Assembly: GCA_963921425.1 (NCBI GenBank)
Contig: OY992834.1
Coordinates: 6,758,001 to 6,822,000, forward strand
From: Dryas octopetala
Taxonomy: Eukaryota > Streptophyta > Magnoliopsida > Rosales > Rosaceae
DNA length: 64,000 nucleotides
Direction of reading: 5' to 3'
Made by a program: the position numbers and the translations under genes. The notes beneath the pieces are model-generated. The model was given only the letters and a program-made list of their open reading frames with translations, made no database searches and was not told the origin of the DNA. Positions 1 through 11,837 of the stretch are shown one piece after another (within the stretch, counting starts at the first letter, position 1; each line of letters starts with the position of its first letter).

Positions 1-282
1 TGGAGGTCCTGAGAGGGAAAGGAATGAGCGATCAGTGAGAGATGGGACAAGATCGACAAGGCTAGGAGTACTCGAGCGAAGCTTAGCAGAGCTTCCATGG
101 CTTCCAGTGAAAGAGTGCTTGACCTCTCCTGCGACGACTGGGCAAGTGGGCAGTGTGTATATTGGGAAAGGCTTCGATGGGCTCACTCTATTCAAGCTTT
201 GACTTTTGAGGATCATGGTTTTTCGGCTTTGGGCTTTGGTCTTTGTTTGTGTGGGCCTGTTATGGGCTCACGTTACCAAAGT
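1..282. other. Left-edge sequence, no gene recognised
   Basis: This stretch has moderate GC content and one short open frame (97-291, + strand) that resembles nothing I know. It ends where the Mutator-like MITE begins. It may belong to a gene or repeat that starts outside the window. I see no splice sites or domain that would support a call. Confidence 0.3.
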
Positions 283-291
283 TTTTGTTAA

Positions 292-945
292 GGGGGAGCT
301 GTTCAGACCACCCTAATCTACTAAGTTGACCACCCCACTTAAATTTTTGCCCCTTTTTGACCATTTTGCCCCTGCATTAAAAAAAAACAACCATCTCCAA
401 TTTTGGCCGGCCACCCCTCCCCGCCACCGCGGAGCTTCACGACATCAATTAACCGCGCACGGTGGTCGGATAAACAAAGGAAGACCAAGGTTGGACTCGC
501 CATGACCTGGGGAACAAAACCCAAGTGGTCCGGCGTCTCAACTCCGCCGGAAAAGGAAGATCGTCGGCGAAGGGGCCGATCGGGTCACGACGTCGATTGG
601 CCGCGCACGGTGGTCGAATGAACAAGGGAAGACCAGGGTTGGACTCGTCGCGACCTGGGAAACAAAACCCAAGTGGTCCGGCGTCTCAACTCTACCGGAA
701 AAGGAAGATCGTCGGCGAAGGGGCCGTCAGGTCTTCGCCTGGGTGGGTGGGTCTTCGCCTGGGAGGGGTGGGGTCGCGCTGGCGGTGGGGAGGGGGTGGG
801 GTTGCGCCGGCGGCGGGGAGGGGTGGCCGGCCAAAATTGGAGATGGTTTTTTTTTTTAATGTAGGGGCAAAATGGACAAAAAGGGGCAAAAATTTAAGGA
901 GGGTGGTCAACTTAGTGGATTAGGGTGGTCTGAATAGCCCCCCTC
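292..945. mobile_element. Mutator-like MITE with 9-bp target duplication
   Basis: The two ends form a long terminal inverted repeat of roughly 110-125 bp. The left end carries TTCAGACCACCCTAATC, and the right end carries its near-exact reverse complement. The element is flanked by the direct repeat TTTTGTTAA at 283-291 and 946-954. A 9-bp duplication with long inverted ends is typical of Mutator-like elements. The core is GC-rich and holds an internal tandem duplication (separate entry). There is no transposase, so it is non-autonomous. Short open frames inside look like chance products of the GC-rich core. Confidence 0.85.
454..728. repeat. Tandem duplication with 148-bp period inside the MITE
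   Basis: A segment beginning CGCGCACGGTGGTCG at 454 recurs at 602, giving a period of 148 bp. The second copy runs to about 728 and includes the shared blocks AAGTGGTCCGGCGTCTCAAC and GATCGTCGGCGAAGGGGCCG. The copies differ at scattered positions. The repeat lies wholly between the inverted ends of the surrounding element. Confidence 0.8.
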
Positions 946-1064
946 TTTTGTTAACTAATTTTGTGTCTATTACTCAAAATCCAATAAAATTGATTATTGC
1001 TTGTATGATTAGGACATAATCCACTTCAAATCATGGTACTAGAAGACTAAATGCTGTTTTGGTG

Positions 1065-1143
1065 CAATTGGAAGGCTTGTAGAGTTTGCCCCTCTGCACC
1101 TAAGTTCGATTCTCCCTCCCACTAAATCTCAAAAAAAAAAAAA
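1065..1143 (+). mobile_element. Short SINE-like, tRNA-derived retro-insertion
   Basis: A box-B-like GTTCGATTCTC and a poly-A tail of about 14 bases end this 79-bp body. A possible box A (TGGTGCAATTGG) overlaps its start. It is flanked by near-identical 15-bp repeats, AATGCTGTTTTGGTG (1050-1064) and AATGTTGTTTTGGTG (1144-1158). The flanking repeats plus the A-tail indicate LINE-mediated insertion. The body is short for a SINE, so it may be 5'-truncated. It is not a functional tRNA gene. Confidence 0.6.
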
Positions 1144-1418
1144 AATGTTGTTTTGGTGTTACTATAGTTTTACTAATATGGTTAAAAAGGTTTGTGTTGT
1201 TAGAGATTAGTCTGGTGCGCGAAATAAACATCTCGGTTACCAAAAAAGGGTTGGTTATATTTATATATTGATTGCTATCCAATTTTAGGGAACCAATGTG
1301 ACATGTACTGGTAAAGTCAAACAAAAATACAATGCAAAGGTTCTAAGAGAAAAAAAAAAAACAAAACAAACAAACAAACATGCAAAGGCCTAAAGAAGAG
1401 GAAAAAATATATATTTTA

Positions 1419-2191
1419 GGGCATGTTTGGTACATCGTATTAGACTCTGGATATGAATAAATAGTCTATGTCAGTTGTTTGGTGTCTACTTATATTATTT
1501 AATTACCTAACTATGTAAACCGGACTGGGCTTTTAATACTCTCATTACCTGACTAACTAATACAACCCACACACCTAGGATTAGATAATACACGCTTAAA
1601 TTGGGAAAACGAAAACACGCTGAAAATCAACAGATGTTATTTTCATCTTATTCTCCCTAGGGTTTTCTCTGCTATCTTCTCTACATGTTCTTCTCTTTCT
1701 TTATATATTTCCTCTTCTATGTATGATGTCTAATTATCTCTTCTTATTTTTTCTTTTAAATTTATTCAATAGATCATTTTATTACATTTTTTTGGGAATT
1801 AGGTTATGATTTTTTCTTCAATAAAGATGTGCTTATATACTATGTAAAACGTATGATCCTAAGTTCTACAATTATGAGAATGAATTTCCTCATGTCCTCT
1901 TGTCCTATAGATCTTGGCAAAAACAAAAGAAAAAAAAAATCTTGTCGTATGAATCTTGCCAAAAATAATTTGTGCCATATGAATTTTAATTTTCACTAAG
2001 TTATCAAAGAATTAAAAAAATAGTCTGATCCGCTGCTATCCGATGGAGCACTAAACGCAGTATAAGACTGTTTATCCGGAACAGTACCAAACGTCTGATA
2101 ATATTCTGGATAAACAGTCAGTACTCTCCGGAACAGATTAATACTATCCGACATAAATTAGTCAATACAGTCCGACGTACCAAACGAGCCC
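1419..2191. mobile_element. PIF/Harbinger (Tourist-like) MITE
   Basis: Terminal inverted repeats begin GGGCATGTTTGGTACATCG on the left and, in reverse complement on the right, GGGCTCGTTTGGTACGTCG. The trinucleotide TTA flanks both sides (1416-1418 and 2192-2194), the usual target duplication of this superfamily. The interior is AT-rich. Several copies of a TCCGGAACAGTA/CTGGATAAACAGT-like motif lie near the right end. There is no transposase. A hAT origin is less likely because the duplication is only 3 bp. Confidence 0.75.
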
Positions 2192-2342
2192 TTAATAACA
2201 AATTACTAACTGAATGTTTGAATTAGCTAGATGTCTTCGTGATTAAACCATTGTATATGAAAGTATTTGTTTAAAGTTTAAGTCTGTGCCCCTTCATTGC
2301 AAAGAAACAAACTTTGATTACTAATTTAAAGGTCTATTTAAG

Positions 2343-3061
2343 CTTGATGCCGAATGCTCAATAACTTTTATTATTATTATTTTTTAAACATTACCACTGT
2401 TTCTCTTCTTCTCACCAGAAAAACCCTAGCCGCCACCCTAAAAGAAAAAACTCTTTCTTCTCCTCAACCTATCCATGGGGGAGGGGCGGCCCTTGTGTTC
2501 TCACAGACTGCTCATCCCCTCGCCCCTCTCTCCTTTGTTTTTCTTTTTCTTTTTTTGTGTTTTTATTTTTGTTCTTTGGGATACTCTCCTCCCAATAAGT
2601 GAGAGTATTTCCATCTCTCATTGCAAGAGTTTCTCCACCTCCCTTCGTGAGAGTTTTTCCGATTTGGTTTGTTTTGTGTTTTGATGCTTTCAGGTTTTCT
2701 TTGTCGCTCGTTACAAGGTGTTAGGAAGTCACTATTTTTGCCGGTACCGGTCATGTTTTCACCGGTTACTATTGTCTGATCCGCCACTTTACGATATTGT
2801 CAGCCTCGACTTAAAGATGTTGGTATGATCGTGAACCCAAACGCAACTAGTTCGCTAATTCCTACGGTGTCTCTCTGGCTCCGTTTGGTGGCTATAATAT
2901 CTGCTCGATGCCGATGTGATAGAGATCTTGGAATTTCTGTGGGCTTTTCTGCTCCATTTTTGTGGGTTTTTGTTTTTTTGTAAGTTTTTAGGCTTATATT
3001 TTGTATTATCTCTGCCTTTTTTGCTGTTTTAATGCAATGATATGCTTTATTCTAAAAAAAA
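2343..3061 (+). mobile_element. LINE-like retro-insertion with poly-A tail
   Basis: A 719-bp body ends in about 11 A residues and is flanked by AAAGGTCTATTTAAG (2328-2342) and AAAGGTCTATTAAG (3062-3075). Near its 5' end is a C-rich leader with AAACCCTAGCCGCC, resembling plant LINE 5' UTRs. Its 3' end has the T-rich, poly-A-terminated form of LINE 3' ends. No endonuclease or reverse transcriptase frame survives, so it looks like an internally deleted copy in which both ends remain. A retroposed host transcript is an alternative. Confidence 0.6.
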
Positions 3062-3420
3062 AAAGGTCTATTAAGTTTTGAGTTTTTTTTTTTTAATGAA
3101 AAAATAGGACTTCATTCAACTCCGAAGAGGTTATACTGTTTAGAATTACAAAGCATAGTCATTCATCCTAAAATTTATTGACAAAACTTAAGAATTAGCT
3201 ACAAACAAATAATTACTTGCAATGATGAAAAGTGCTCCCAAATATGTATATGCTAAGTAGGGTTAGAACTATATCATAACTATTGGAGGATCAAAATTGA
3301 ATAAAATTCATTTCACCCATGAAGTGAAATCTAGTGCGAGGTGGGAAGAGTTCCTTAGCAAATTTTATAATCATCAAATTGACTAATCCTTGACGTACAC
3401 TCATCACACTGTATGTTGTT

Positions 3421-3643
3421 AAAAAATTATTAATTTTATGTGACAATAACACAACGTAACATATTGACGTGTTACGAATTCCTTCAAATTATAATATAAA
3501 TATAATTATTGAAATATAAACACTAAATCATAAATCATTACTTTTAATAATTATATATATTATAATTCAAATAAATTTGTAATACCACGTCAAATATGTC
3601 ACGTGATAGTGCGTTATATTACTATCACATAAAAAAATTTCTT
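3421..3643. mobile_element. AT-rich foldback (MITE-like) element
   Basis: The sequence TTATGTGACAATAACACAACG at the left is mirrored by a diverged inverted copy ending in ACTATCACATAA at the right. TGACGTG and AATTATAATATA blocks inside also pair. The whole segment can fold on itself about a centre near 3525. No clear target duplication is visible, so exact ends and superfamily are uncertain. Just downstream a short unit, TTCTTATCCATTCTA plus A-run, is tandemly repeated. Confidence 0.5.
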
Positions 3644-3781
3644 ATCCATTCTAAAAAAAAAATTCTTATCCATTCTAAAAAAAAATTCGTATGCCGCCTA
3701 GACCGTCCATGAACCGGAAAATGGATAAAGTACAACACCATGAACCATATTATAAAATAGTACATTAGAGAATAAGAATTT

Positions 3782-4316
3782 GAGTTAATTTCAGTTCAGT
3801 ACCACAAGTTTGCTCCAAATTTCAATTTAGTACCTCATATTTAAAATTTTGCAATGTCATACCTCATTTTTTCAATTTGTTACAATATAATACCTCCGTC
3901 AGTATGACTGTTAAGAAATCTCGTAAATGCTGATATGACACTTACATGACACTCTCACAATGATGACTGAATGTCACGTGATCTGATAACAGGTCACGTG
4001 ACATAAAAATAATTAAAAATATAGAAACATGGCGCGTAATTATTAATTTTTTTTCTTTCAATTTTTAGATTAAAAATTTTTTTTATGCCATGTGGCATAA
4101 TGTGTCATATTGTCAGACCACGTGGTATTCAGTCAGCATTGTGGGAGTGCCACGTAAGTGCCATATCAGTATTGAAGAGATTTCTAAACAGTCATACTAA
4201 CGGAGGTATGATATTGCAATAAATTAGAAAGATGAGGTATGACATTGTAAAATTTTAAACATGAGGTACTAAATTGAAATTTGAAGTAAACTTGAAGTAC
4301 TAAACTCAATTAACCC
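3782..4316. mobile_element. MITE with long inverted repeats and 8-bp target duplication
   Basis: Arms of about 200 bp are inverted copies of one another. The left end starts GAGTTAATTTCAG; the right end in reverse complement starts GGGTTAATTGAG. Paired blocks include TACCTCCGTCAGTATGACTG with its inverse at 4190-4210. AAGAATTT flanks the element at 3774-3781 and 4317-4324. An 8- to 9-bp duplication and long arms suggest a Mutator-like or hAT-like MITE. It sits about 425 bp upstream of the NPH3 gene start. Confidence 0.75.
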
Positions 4317-4324
4317 AAGAATTT

Positions 4325-4741
4325 CAAGCACTACAAGACATTAAATGAGTTCATAAAGTCGTAGAACTATATACTATTCTTTGATTTCTTCCAACGTTGG
4401 AAGTTACGTCGTACGTTACGAAACAAAAAAAAAATTAAGGTTTAAAGAGTATACACCAAACACAGCCTTTTTGCGCGTAACAGCAGGAACTGAATTATCT
4501 CCTAGATCTTCCCCTTTGGACTCGGTCACTCGGTACTATCTCCTTCCCCTTAAGATTTCATTTCACAGAGACAACCCATTTTCAGTCACTGCCATTCTCA
4601 TCATTATCACCATTGCTATAGCTATTTGGTAAATTTTTCTCTTTGGTCATTCATCATATTATTCATATATGTATATATATAATGTCATTGCCACTCTGAA
4701 GCTGCTTTCAATGATATTGGACAACAGTGACTGAGCCACAC
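4325..4741 (+). promoter_or_regulatory. 5' flank of the NPH3-family gene
   Basis: This is the interval between the MITE and the NPH3 start codon. It contains a perfect 16-bp palindrome CTTCCAACGTTGGAAG (4388-4403) followed by ACGTCGTACGT. I cannot place a transcription start. The promoter assignment is positional only. Confidence 0.4.
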
Positions 4742-7700
4742 ATGGCGTGCGTCAAGCTGGGATCTAAATCCGAAGTCTTTCACCTCGATGGTGAAACTTG
4801 GTACGTGGTTTTGGTAGCTGGCTGGTTTTCATTTCCTTTTGTTTATTGCGGCCACATTTTGTATACATGGTCATTTTGGAATTTTGGGTTTGTCTCAGCA
4901 CTGGGAATAGCGTAATGGGTTGGTTTTGATTTGCAATTGTAGATAGTGAGTTTTCGGATTGTTGTTCTTTGTTTGCTTCTTTGAAAAATTGCTCAATTGG
5001 GTTTTATTCTTTTGGTTGATGTTTGTGTTTGCAGAAGGGTAATGAAATACTTGTCTAACTGTGTTCATGATTTATGAATCTAGCAATATGAGTTGAATTC
5101 CAATGTCCTCTATTGTATCTCACTGTCTTGTGTTAATACTGAGAATGGTTTATGGGTCATTACTTCATTTACCACTAAGCCTTAGTTTCTAGCTGTCTTT
5201 TGTATATCAATAGTTTCTACTTTCTAGCTTTCATTTATCAATTGTCTTTGAAAATGCCAGAGAAATCACCAATAGTTGCAGGGTGAATTGATATGGTTAT
5301 ATGAGCAGATTAAGATAAGGCTGACAAGAACATGCATTTAGTCAATAGAGAGAGATTTTGAAGGACCATTCTTTTTGTGATTTTTTTGTTTTATCTTCTT
5401 TGGTGTTTGGGAGGCATGCAAATATGCAATACATGGTTCCAGTCTTATGAACTGCAGAACTGTACAGAATTCCACATTGCAACTTTTTGGGACAGGAAAG
5501 TGTGTTGTTCTTATAGCATTGCTTTATGTACACAAAAAATTTATCTTTTTAATATCTCCACAGAAAATTTGACTTATGGAACACCAGAAAGTATTCAACT
5601 TAAGGGATTCCATGATGTACTTTGAACTGTTTCCTTACTAACATTAAGTAAGTGTTTTCCCAATGTTTTAAAAGATTATGTTATTTGGATTGGAATTTAG
5701 CTAAAATATTTTGGCGCATGATTGTTTTTGAAGTAATTAATTGCATGCACTGTGCTGTTAAAAATTCCTTGATCCTTAAGGCCACCTTGCCTTTTTGCGT
5801 CCTGCTATCTCTTGTAGGTTGCAAAATGAGCTTCAGATAGCAATTGAGTTAAATGGTGAGATGTACAATCTCCTGGAATCATAAATAAACCAGCAAACAG
5901 AGAAACAGATTTCTTAGGATATAATGAAAGTGAAGCAGATGACTATATTTCTTCCATTGCTGTACCCATTTCAATATTTACACATTCCTTGTCACTCCCT
6001 TACAATCAGTTATACAAGTACCAGTTGACCTCTGTCGATCCATTGTACCTCTATGTTCCTTTCTTGAACAATTAATATTCTCTTTGGCAGGCTTTGCTCA
6101 ACTGGACTTCCTAGTGATGTCGTTGTTGAAGTTGGAGAAACGTCCTTCCATCTCCACAAGGTGAATTTTATTTCGTCAGGCTTACAACTGTGGTGTTATT
6201 CCGTTTCTCATAATGAACTCTATATACATATGTAGATACTATGATTTGAAAGATGCATAATATTTGCATCAAGATTCAAGGCTCACACTGATGTGAGGCT
6301 TGATGTAAATACTTTACTAATATTCCCTTGAGGCACATGTCTCTGAGATTCACCTTAGTGTGTGAGAGGCACACAAACAAAGTGCTTCTCCTCTGCCTTG
6401 CATCTTGAAACTATTGTAGATGTTATGATCATGTCTTCTATATCTGTGCTTATTTCTGCTCAATCATCTCTCTCTCTCTCTCTTGCCATCTACTGTATAT
6501 ACTCATACACTGTATTTTTTCCATCTTTCCTCCATGTATGCACTAGTTTCCATTGCTATCCAGAAGTGGATTATTAGAAGATATTGTTGGAGAATTGTCT
6601 AGCGAGGATGAGCATAAATGTATTTTGCAACTGTATGACATTCCCGGTGGAGCCAAAGCCTTCTTGCATGTAGCCAAATTCTGTTATGGTGTAAGAATAG
6701 AACTCAATGCACTGAATGTAGTTAGTCTGAGGTGTGCGGCTGAGTATCTTCGCATGACTGAAGACTATGGAGAGGGAAATCTCATCACACAAGCAGAGGA
6801 TTTTCTAAACGACATCTTTGGCAATTGGACTGACTCACTTAAGGCACTTGAAACCTGCGAAGAGGTCTTACCCCATGCAGAAGAGCTTCATATTGTTTCA
6901 AGATGCATTAATTCGTTGGCAATGAAAGCTAATGCTGATCCAAGCTTATTCAGTTGGCCTGTGTCAGGAAAGGGTGCCGTGCAGAGCCCAGAAGGCGTGG
7001 CGTTTTGGAATGGAATATGCACAACATCCAAGCCACATCCAGTCAGTGAGGATTGGTGGTATGAAGATGTCTCCTTCCTGAAGTTAACTTTTTATAAAAG
7101 GCTGATTATGGCTGTTGAATCAGGAGGCATGAAGCCAGAGAGGATTGCTGGCTCCATCATGCACTATGCACATAGACATCTTTCCTTGTTGGGTAGGCAA
7201 TCAAGTTTCCTAAATGGAAACCGTGCTGCTCCTGTATCAAATGTTTCTGCTCCATGTGATGCAGATCAAAGGAATCTCCTTGAAGAGATAGTCGAATTAC
7301 TACCGGATCAGAAGAGTGTTACACCAACCAACTTCATGCTTAGGCTTCTGCGGACATCTATGATTATGCATGCTAGCCCATCATGTCGAGAGAATTTAGA
7401 AAAGCGGATTGGTGCCCAAATGGAACAAGCAGCTCTTGAAGATCTTCTGATACCAAACATGGGGTACTCAGTGGAGACCCTCTATGATATTGATTGTGTT
7501 CAGCGGATTCTTGATCACTTCATGCTATTGGACTGTGATCCAATTGATTGTGCTTCTAACTGCATAGTAGATGAGGGCCAGCTGATGGGCGGTTCTCATT
7601 CACTGACCCCAATGACCATGGTGGCTAACCTGGTGGATGGGTATCTTGCCGAGGTGGCACCTGATGTTAACTTGAAGTTACAGAAATTTCAGTCACTCGC

Positions 7701-8885
7701 TGCTGTTATCCCTGAATATGCCAGGCCATTAGATGATGGAATTTACCGTGCTATTGACATATACCTCAAGGTAAATATCCCCTAATAGATTTTCCTCTTA
7801 TTTATGATCATGATTAGGGAATATCTGGTTGAATAACTGATCTACAACTTCCAAAGCATTTCCCATGTTATGTGATAGCATGGCTCATAATGAAGTGCTA
7901 CTGCCTCACGCATTCACAGAATAGCATCATAAGCTTTATAATATTACTCCGGGAATATGTATGAGATGTACCAATGATATGGATGGTTGCAAATATAAGA
8001 CACATGTTTGTTCATGAATGATTTGTACCTCTTACTTGTCTTTAGGACTGTTAAAAAATATTGTAAAAGTTCTCATCCAAATCAATGTATTGAGGTCTGC
8101 ACACAATATAAGAAAGGAATTCTAAAATGCTTTTTGGAAATGACTTTCAAGCAAAATTAGCTGTTAGGTGCCATGAAAATGACATTTTCTGTTTGTTTAT
8201 TTGTACACACATGCATGTGCGCAAAAACACATATTGTGCATGTTGTAGCAAAGAAACCATCTGTTTAGATTTCTTGTTTAAACAGCTAAGGTTGCTACTA
8301 CTGACTTAGCTTTCCAATGCTTACATTTTTCTCTAAGTTCAGGCCCATCCCTGGCTAACAGACTCTGAGAGGGAACAAATCTGCAGGCTGATGAACTGCC
8401 AGAAGCTCTCATTGGAAGCCAGCACACATGCAGCCCAGAACGAGAGGCTACCCCTCCGTGTCATTGTCCAAGTTCTATTCTTTGAACAGCTTCGGCTACG
8501 CACATCAATTGCTGGTTGGTTCTTTGTATCTGACAACCTTGAGAACTCACAAAATCAGAGTGGGAATCTCGCACTTGCTAGAAATGAGGGATCTACACAA
8601 GCTGGCACTGTGCGGGATCATATTGTAGCAGTTGATGACATGAGGGAACGGGTTTCCGAGCTTGAGAAAGAGTGTTTGAGCATGAAACAAGAGATTGAGA
8701 AGCTGGTGAAGACAAAGGGAAGTTGGAACACCATCTTCAAAAGGTTTGGTTTGAAACTCAAGTCAAAGTCTGATGCAAAAAAAGCATCCAAGCCCTGCAA
8801 GGATTCCAAAGAATCACCAACATCTATAGCACCACCACTTATCAATGGGAAAGAACATTACCAAAATAATGGATTAAAAGATTGA
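4742..8885 (+). CDS. BTB/POZ and NPH3 domain protein
   Basis: Exons are 4742-4800, 6091-6160, 6547-7770 and 8343-8885, giving 631 residues with all introns GT-AG. The start [13 protein letters not shown] matches the conserved N-terminus of this family. The BTB/POZ fold covers about residues 28-130 and is split by two introns. The NPH3 domain runs from EDWWYED (about 211) to about 490 and includes the conserved [14 protein letters not shown] followed by [10 protein letters not shown] coiled coil ([20 protein letters not shown]) lies near 552-571, with a basic tail after it. Family members are substrate adaptors of CUL3 ubiquitin ligases in phototropin and auxin-linked signalling at the plasma membrane. 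From memory the closest Arabidopsis relative is of the At5g03250 type, but the specific pathway is inferred only. The length is normal and nothing is broken. Confidence 0.95.
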
Positions 8886-11837
8886 GTTTTAACACACTCA
8901 AATGCAATCAAACTTTTTTTTTTCTTTTTCATCTTTCTTACCCCTTTTTATTCTAGTTAGTGAAGTTACTGCTCTAGGCTCTGGCTTGTAATTATATCAT
9001 AGACATTAGATACTGCATCACTTATTTCTCTTTCTGTGTTGAAACATGAAAAAAATGGGAAAGGAAAAGTTCAAAATTTGAAAAAAAAAAAAGAAAAAAG
9101 ATAAAGATAAGGCTATCTCTCTCACCTGTTTATCTCCTGTAGGTATCAGAGGCTTGAAAGGGCAAAAAAAAAAAAGAGATAAATGGGAGTGTTGTTCTGT
9201 GAGGAGTGTTCCAGTGTGGAAGTCCAGGGCAGCGTTTTTCTCCTCCATTTGTACAAAAAAAAAAAAAAAAAGTCTGGGCCTGCTAAAAAAATCTGATAAA
9301 TTGATTAGCAAAAGCCCATCCGCTCTGGTAAAGATGGTGATATTGATTGTCAAAAGTGTTCAAGATCAGTAGATCACCCAGACCCATGGATTTGGGGCTC
9401 ACAACAAATACAATGCCTCTCTCCATCAGCTCTTACTTTCAACAAAAAAAAAAAAAAAAAAGTGGAGCGATCCATTTTGAGAAAGGCCCTGTCACTGGAC
9501 TGAAGCTCTCATTAACCAAGCCATAAAATTGCTATGAAAATTGGTGGAGCCCACTAGAAGTTTGAGGCCTGTCTCTTTTATTGCGGCAATATAAACTTCA
9601 AAATGAAGAAGTGTTGGGTGGCTTAATAGTCTAAAGCTGTTATATGCAAACATAATGCTAAACAAGCTAAGCCTATGCATATGGTTCTTACTACAATGTT
9701 GCATAAACGGATCATAGCCCAATACATTAGTTAAAAAATATTTGGTGCAAATTTACCAATCAAAATTAATTGGGCTTGTCCCTAAAATTTCAATGCCCAT
9801 TAATAAATATTTGGTACAAAGCTCGTTAAATCTTTCTCAAATACATGTGCCCATAAAAAAATATTAATGGGCACATTCCTCAAAATTCAAATCTCAAATC
9901 AACTTCTTGAGTGGTACAAAATTAGTTTTCTTGAATGGTACAAAATTATCTCTCAAATTAATACAAAATTATCTCTCACAAATGGTACAAAACCAGCCAA
10001 AATAGACTCAAATTCCCTAAATAAACTATATTCGGTTTGATCCAGTCAAGAGTATTTAGGCAATCTATACTTAAATTTAGGTTCAACCGCAACTAAGCCA
10101 AATCTGTTCAAATTTCTCATAAATTAATTTCATATACAAAAATTCTGAATTAATTTCTCAAATCAAACCCTAGGGTTCTAAACCCTATCCAAATTATTCA
10201 AATCACTACCCAAATTACTTACATCACTTAAATGGGTCACTTACCCATTTAATTCCCAAAAACTTAAAAATAAGTGTGGTTTGATCCCGCAATGGGTACG
10301 TAGGCAACCTAACAAGTGTGGGTGCAACCGCAATCACTAATAAATCTTACAAACCTCTAAATGTCAAACACTTAACCAAATATTCATTTCAATGGGTCAT
10401 TCACCTATTGAAAATCCAAATATCCATAAGTGATCCGTTGATTTTATTATAGTTAGAATCAAAGGGTTGTTCCTTGTACCAAGGAATCGTAATTGAGAGA
10501 TACACTTATTCTTAAATAGGTCGTACCCAAAATAATAAAATCCCTATTTTTTAAATGAATTTTGGTAATATTTTTCATTTGTCCGTTACACAATTTTGTT
10601 CAACAATGTTCAACTGCAAATTTGTGTTCTTTCATGATGATTGTTTTCCTCTGAAGACCAAGTGAACATATGCATGCTACAAGTTAATGTTTGTTTGCTA
10701 AGACATGTCCTTGGAGATCTGTGCCCATCAGACCAAGCAAGTTCCTTGTGGAGTTGTCCTTGGCCGGTTATTATAAGAGGTTATGGTCTAACAACCGTCT
10801 TTGACAAGTGTTCTGGTTTGAGTAGTCAGGCCTGCCATCTTTAGTCCTCCCATAAAGTCATAAACTCTTCCCAAATTCAAATTTGATTAAAAACTCACTC
10901 TTCTCTAAACCTTCCCTAAATTTGAGATTTTCTTTTAACATTTCCCCAAATCAAGGTGTTTGAGTTCAAATTTTGATTTTACCTCTTCCCAAATTTGGCT
11001 TTATAATTCCCATTTTATCCTAAAATTAGGCATAATTGTTAAAGAACAAAAAAAAAATTATTTTTCCCTCCGATGTTAGCCAGAGGCGTTTACTATATCT
11101 TTATGGTGTCTGTAGGAGGAAAAAACTTACATAGTTACATATTACATCCATTAGGCACTTTTGTTGAGGTAGTAGTTTGTGAGATTCACTTTACATTGTA
11201 ATTCGATAATTAGAGTTGCTTATTTTCAAAGTCTCTATACCATAATCACTTCAACAAAAATTTACACAAATTAGAAACCATTAAGACATCCAATTATGAC
11301 CAAATAAATAAACAAATATAATAATTTTGATAAACACTTGAAATGATGATCATTTAATCAAATGATTAAATAATTTTTCATTCATCTAATTTTCTTTTAA
11401 TTGAATTGAGATTTAGAAAATAGACAATTTTGATCATCAAACTATAATGCAAAATAAATTTCATAAGTCATATCTCATTATGCTTAAAATAAAATATACC
11501 TCATTATGTGTTGAGTCTATATAATTTGAAATATAGACATGTAAGGAGTATACGCTAGTTCCAAAATTATACTCATCTATACAAATGAAGTGAAGTGTGC
11601 AAGAAAATTGTTTAAGGGTACAATTGTAAATAAACAAAAAAAAAGAATATTCGGTCAAAAAAGAAAAGAGCAAATAAAAAATCTCATATATATATATATA
11701 TAGCTAGTAGCTACTGTCCCACGCTGCCATCTTGATAAACATTTGTTTTGTTCTCGAGACAAAATCCCTAGCTCTATGTCTTAAAATCCCCACCCAAATA
11801 AACCCTCCTCAACCAGAAGAAGACCCCAAAACCCTCC
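8886..11837. other. Intergenic, about 3 kb, no gene found
   Basis: The sequence is AT-rich with several A-runs just 3' of the NPH3 gene. Around 9780-10560 there are two diverged copies of a block containing TTTGATCC, GTACGTAGGCAACCTAACA and GGTGCAACCGCAA. Such wording is common in the LTRs of old plant gypsy retrotransposons, so this is probably a decayed LTR relic; I cannot define its ends. A (TA)n run at about 11687-11702 lies upstream of the F-box gene. Short open frames here show no recognisable domain. Confidence 0.4.

Noticed and set aside
525-923. A 132-codon open frame inside the left MITE
   Set aside because: It spans the GC-rich tandem duplication and reads into the inverted terminal repeat; amino-acid composition is low-complexity and no family is recognised.
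9018-9353. 111-codon minus-strand frame downstream of the NPH3 gene
   Set aside because: It is made of Phe/Leu runs translated from A-rich tracts in 3' flanking DNA.
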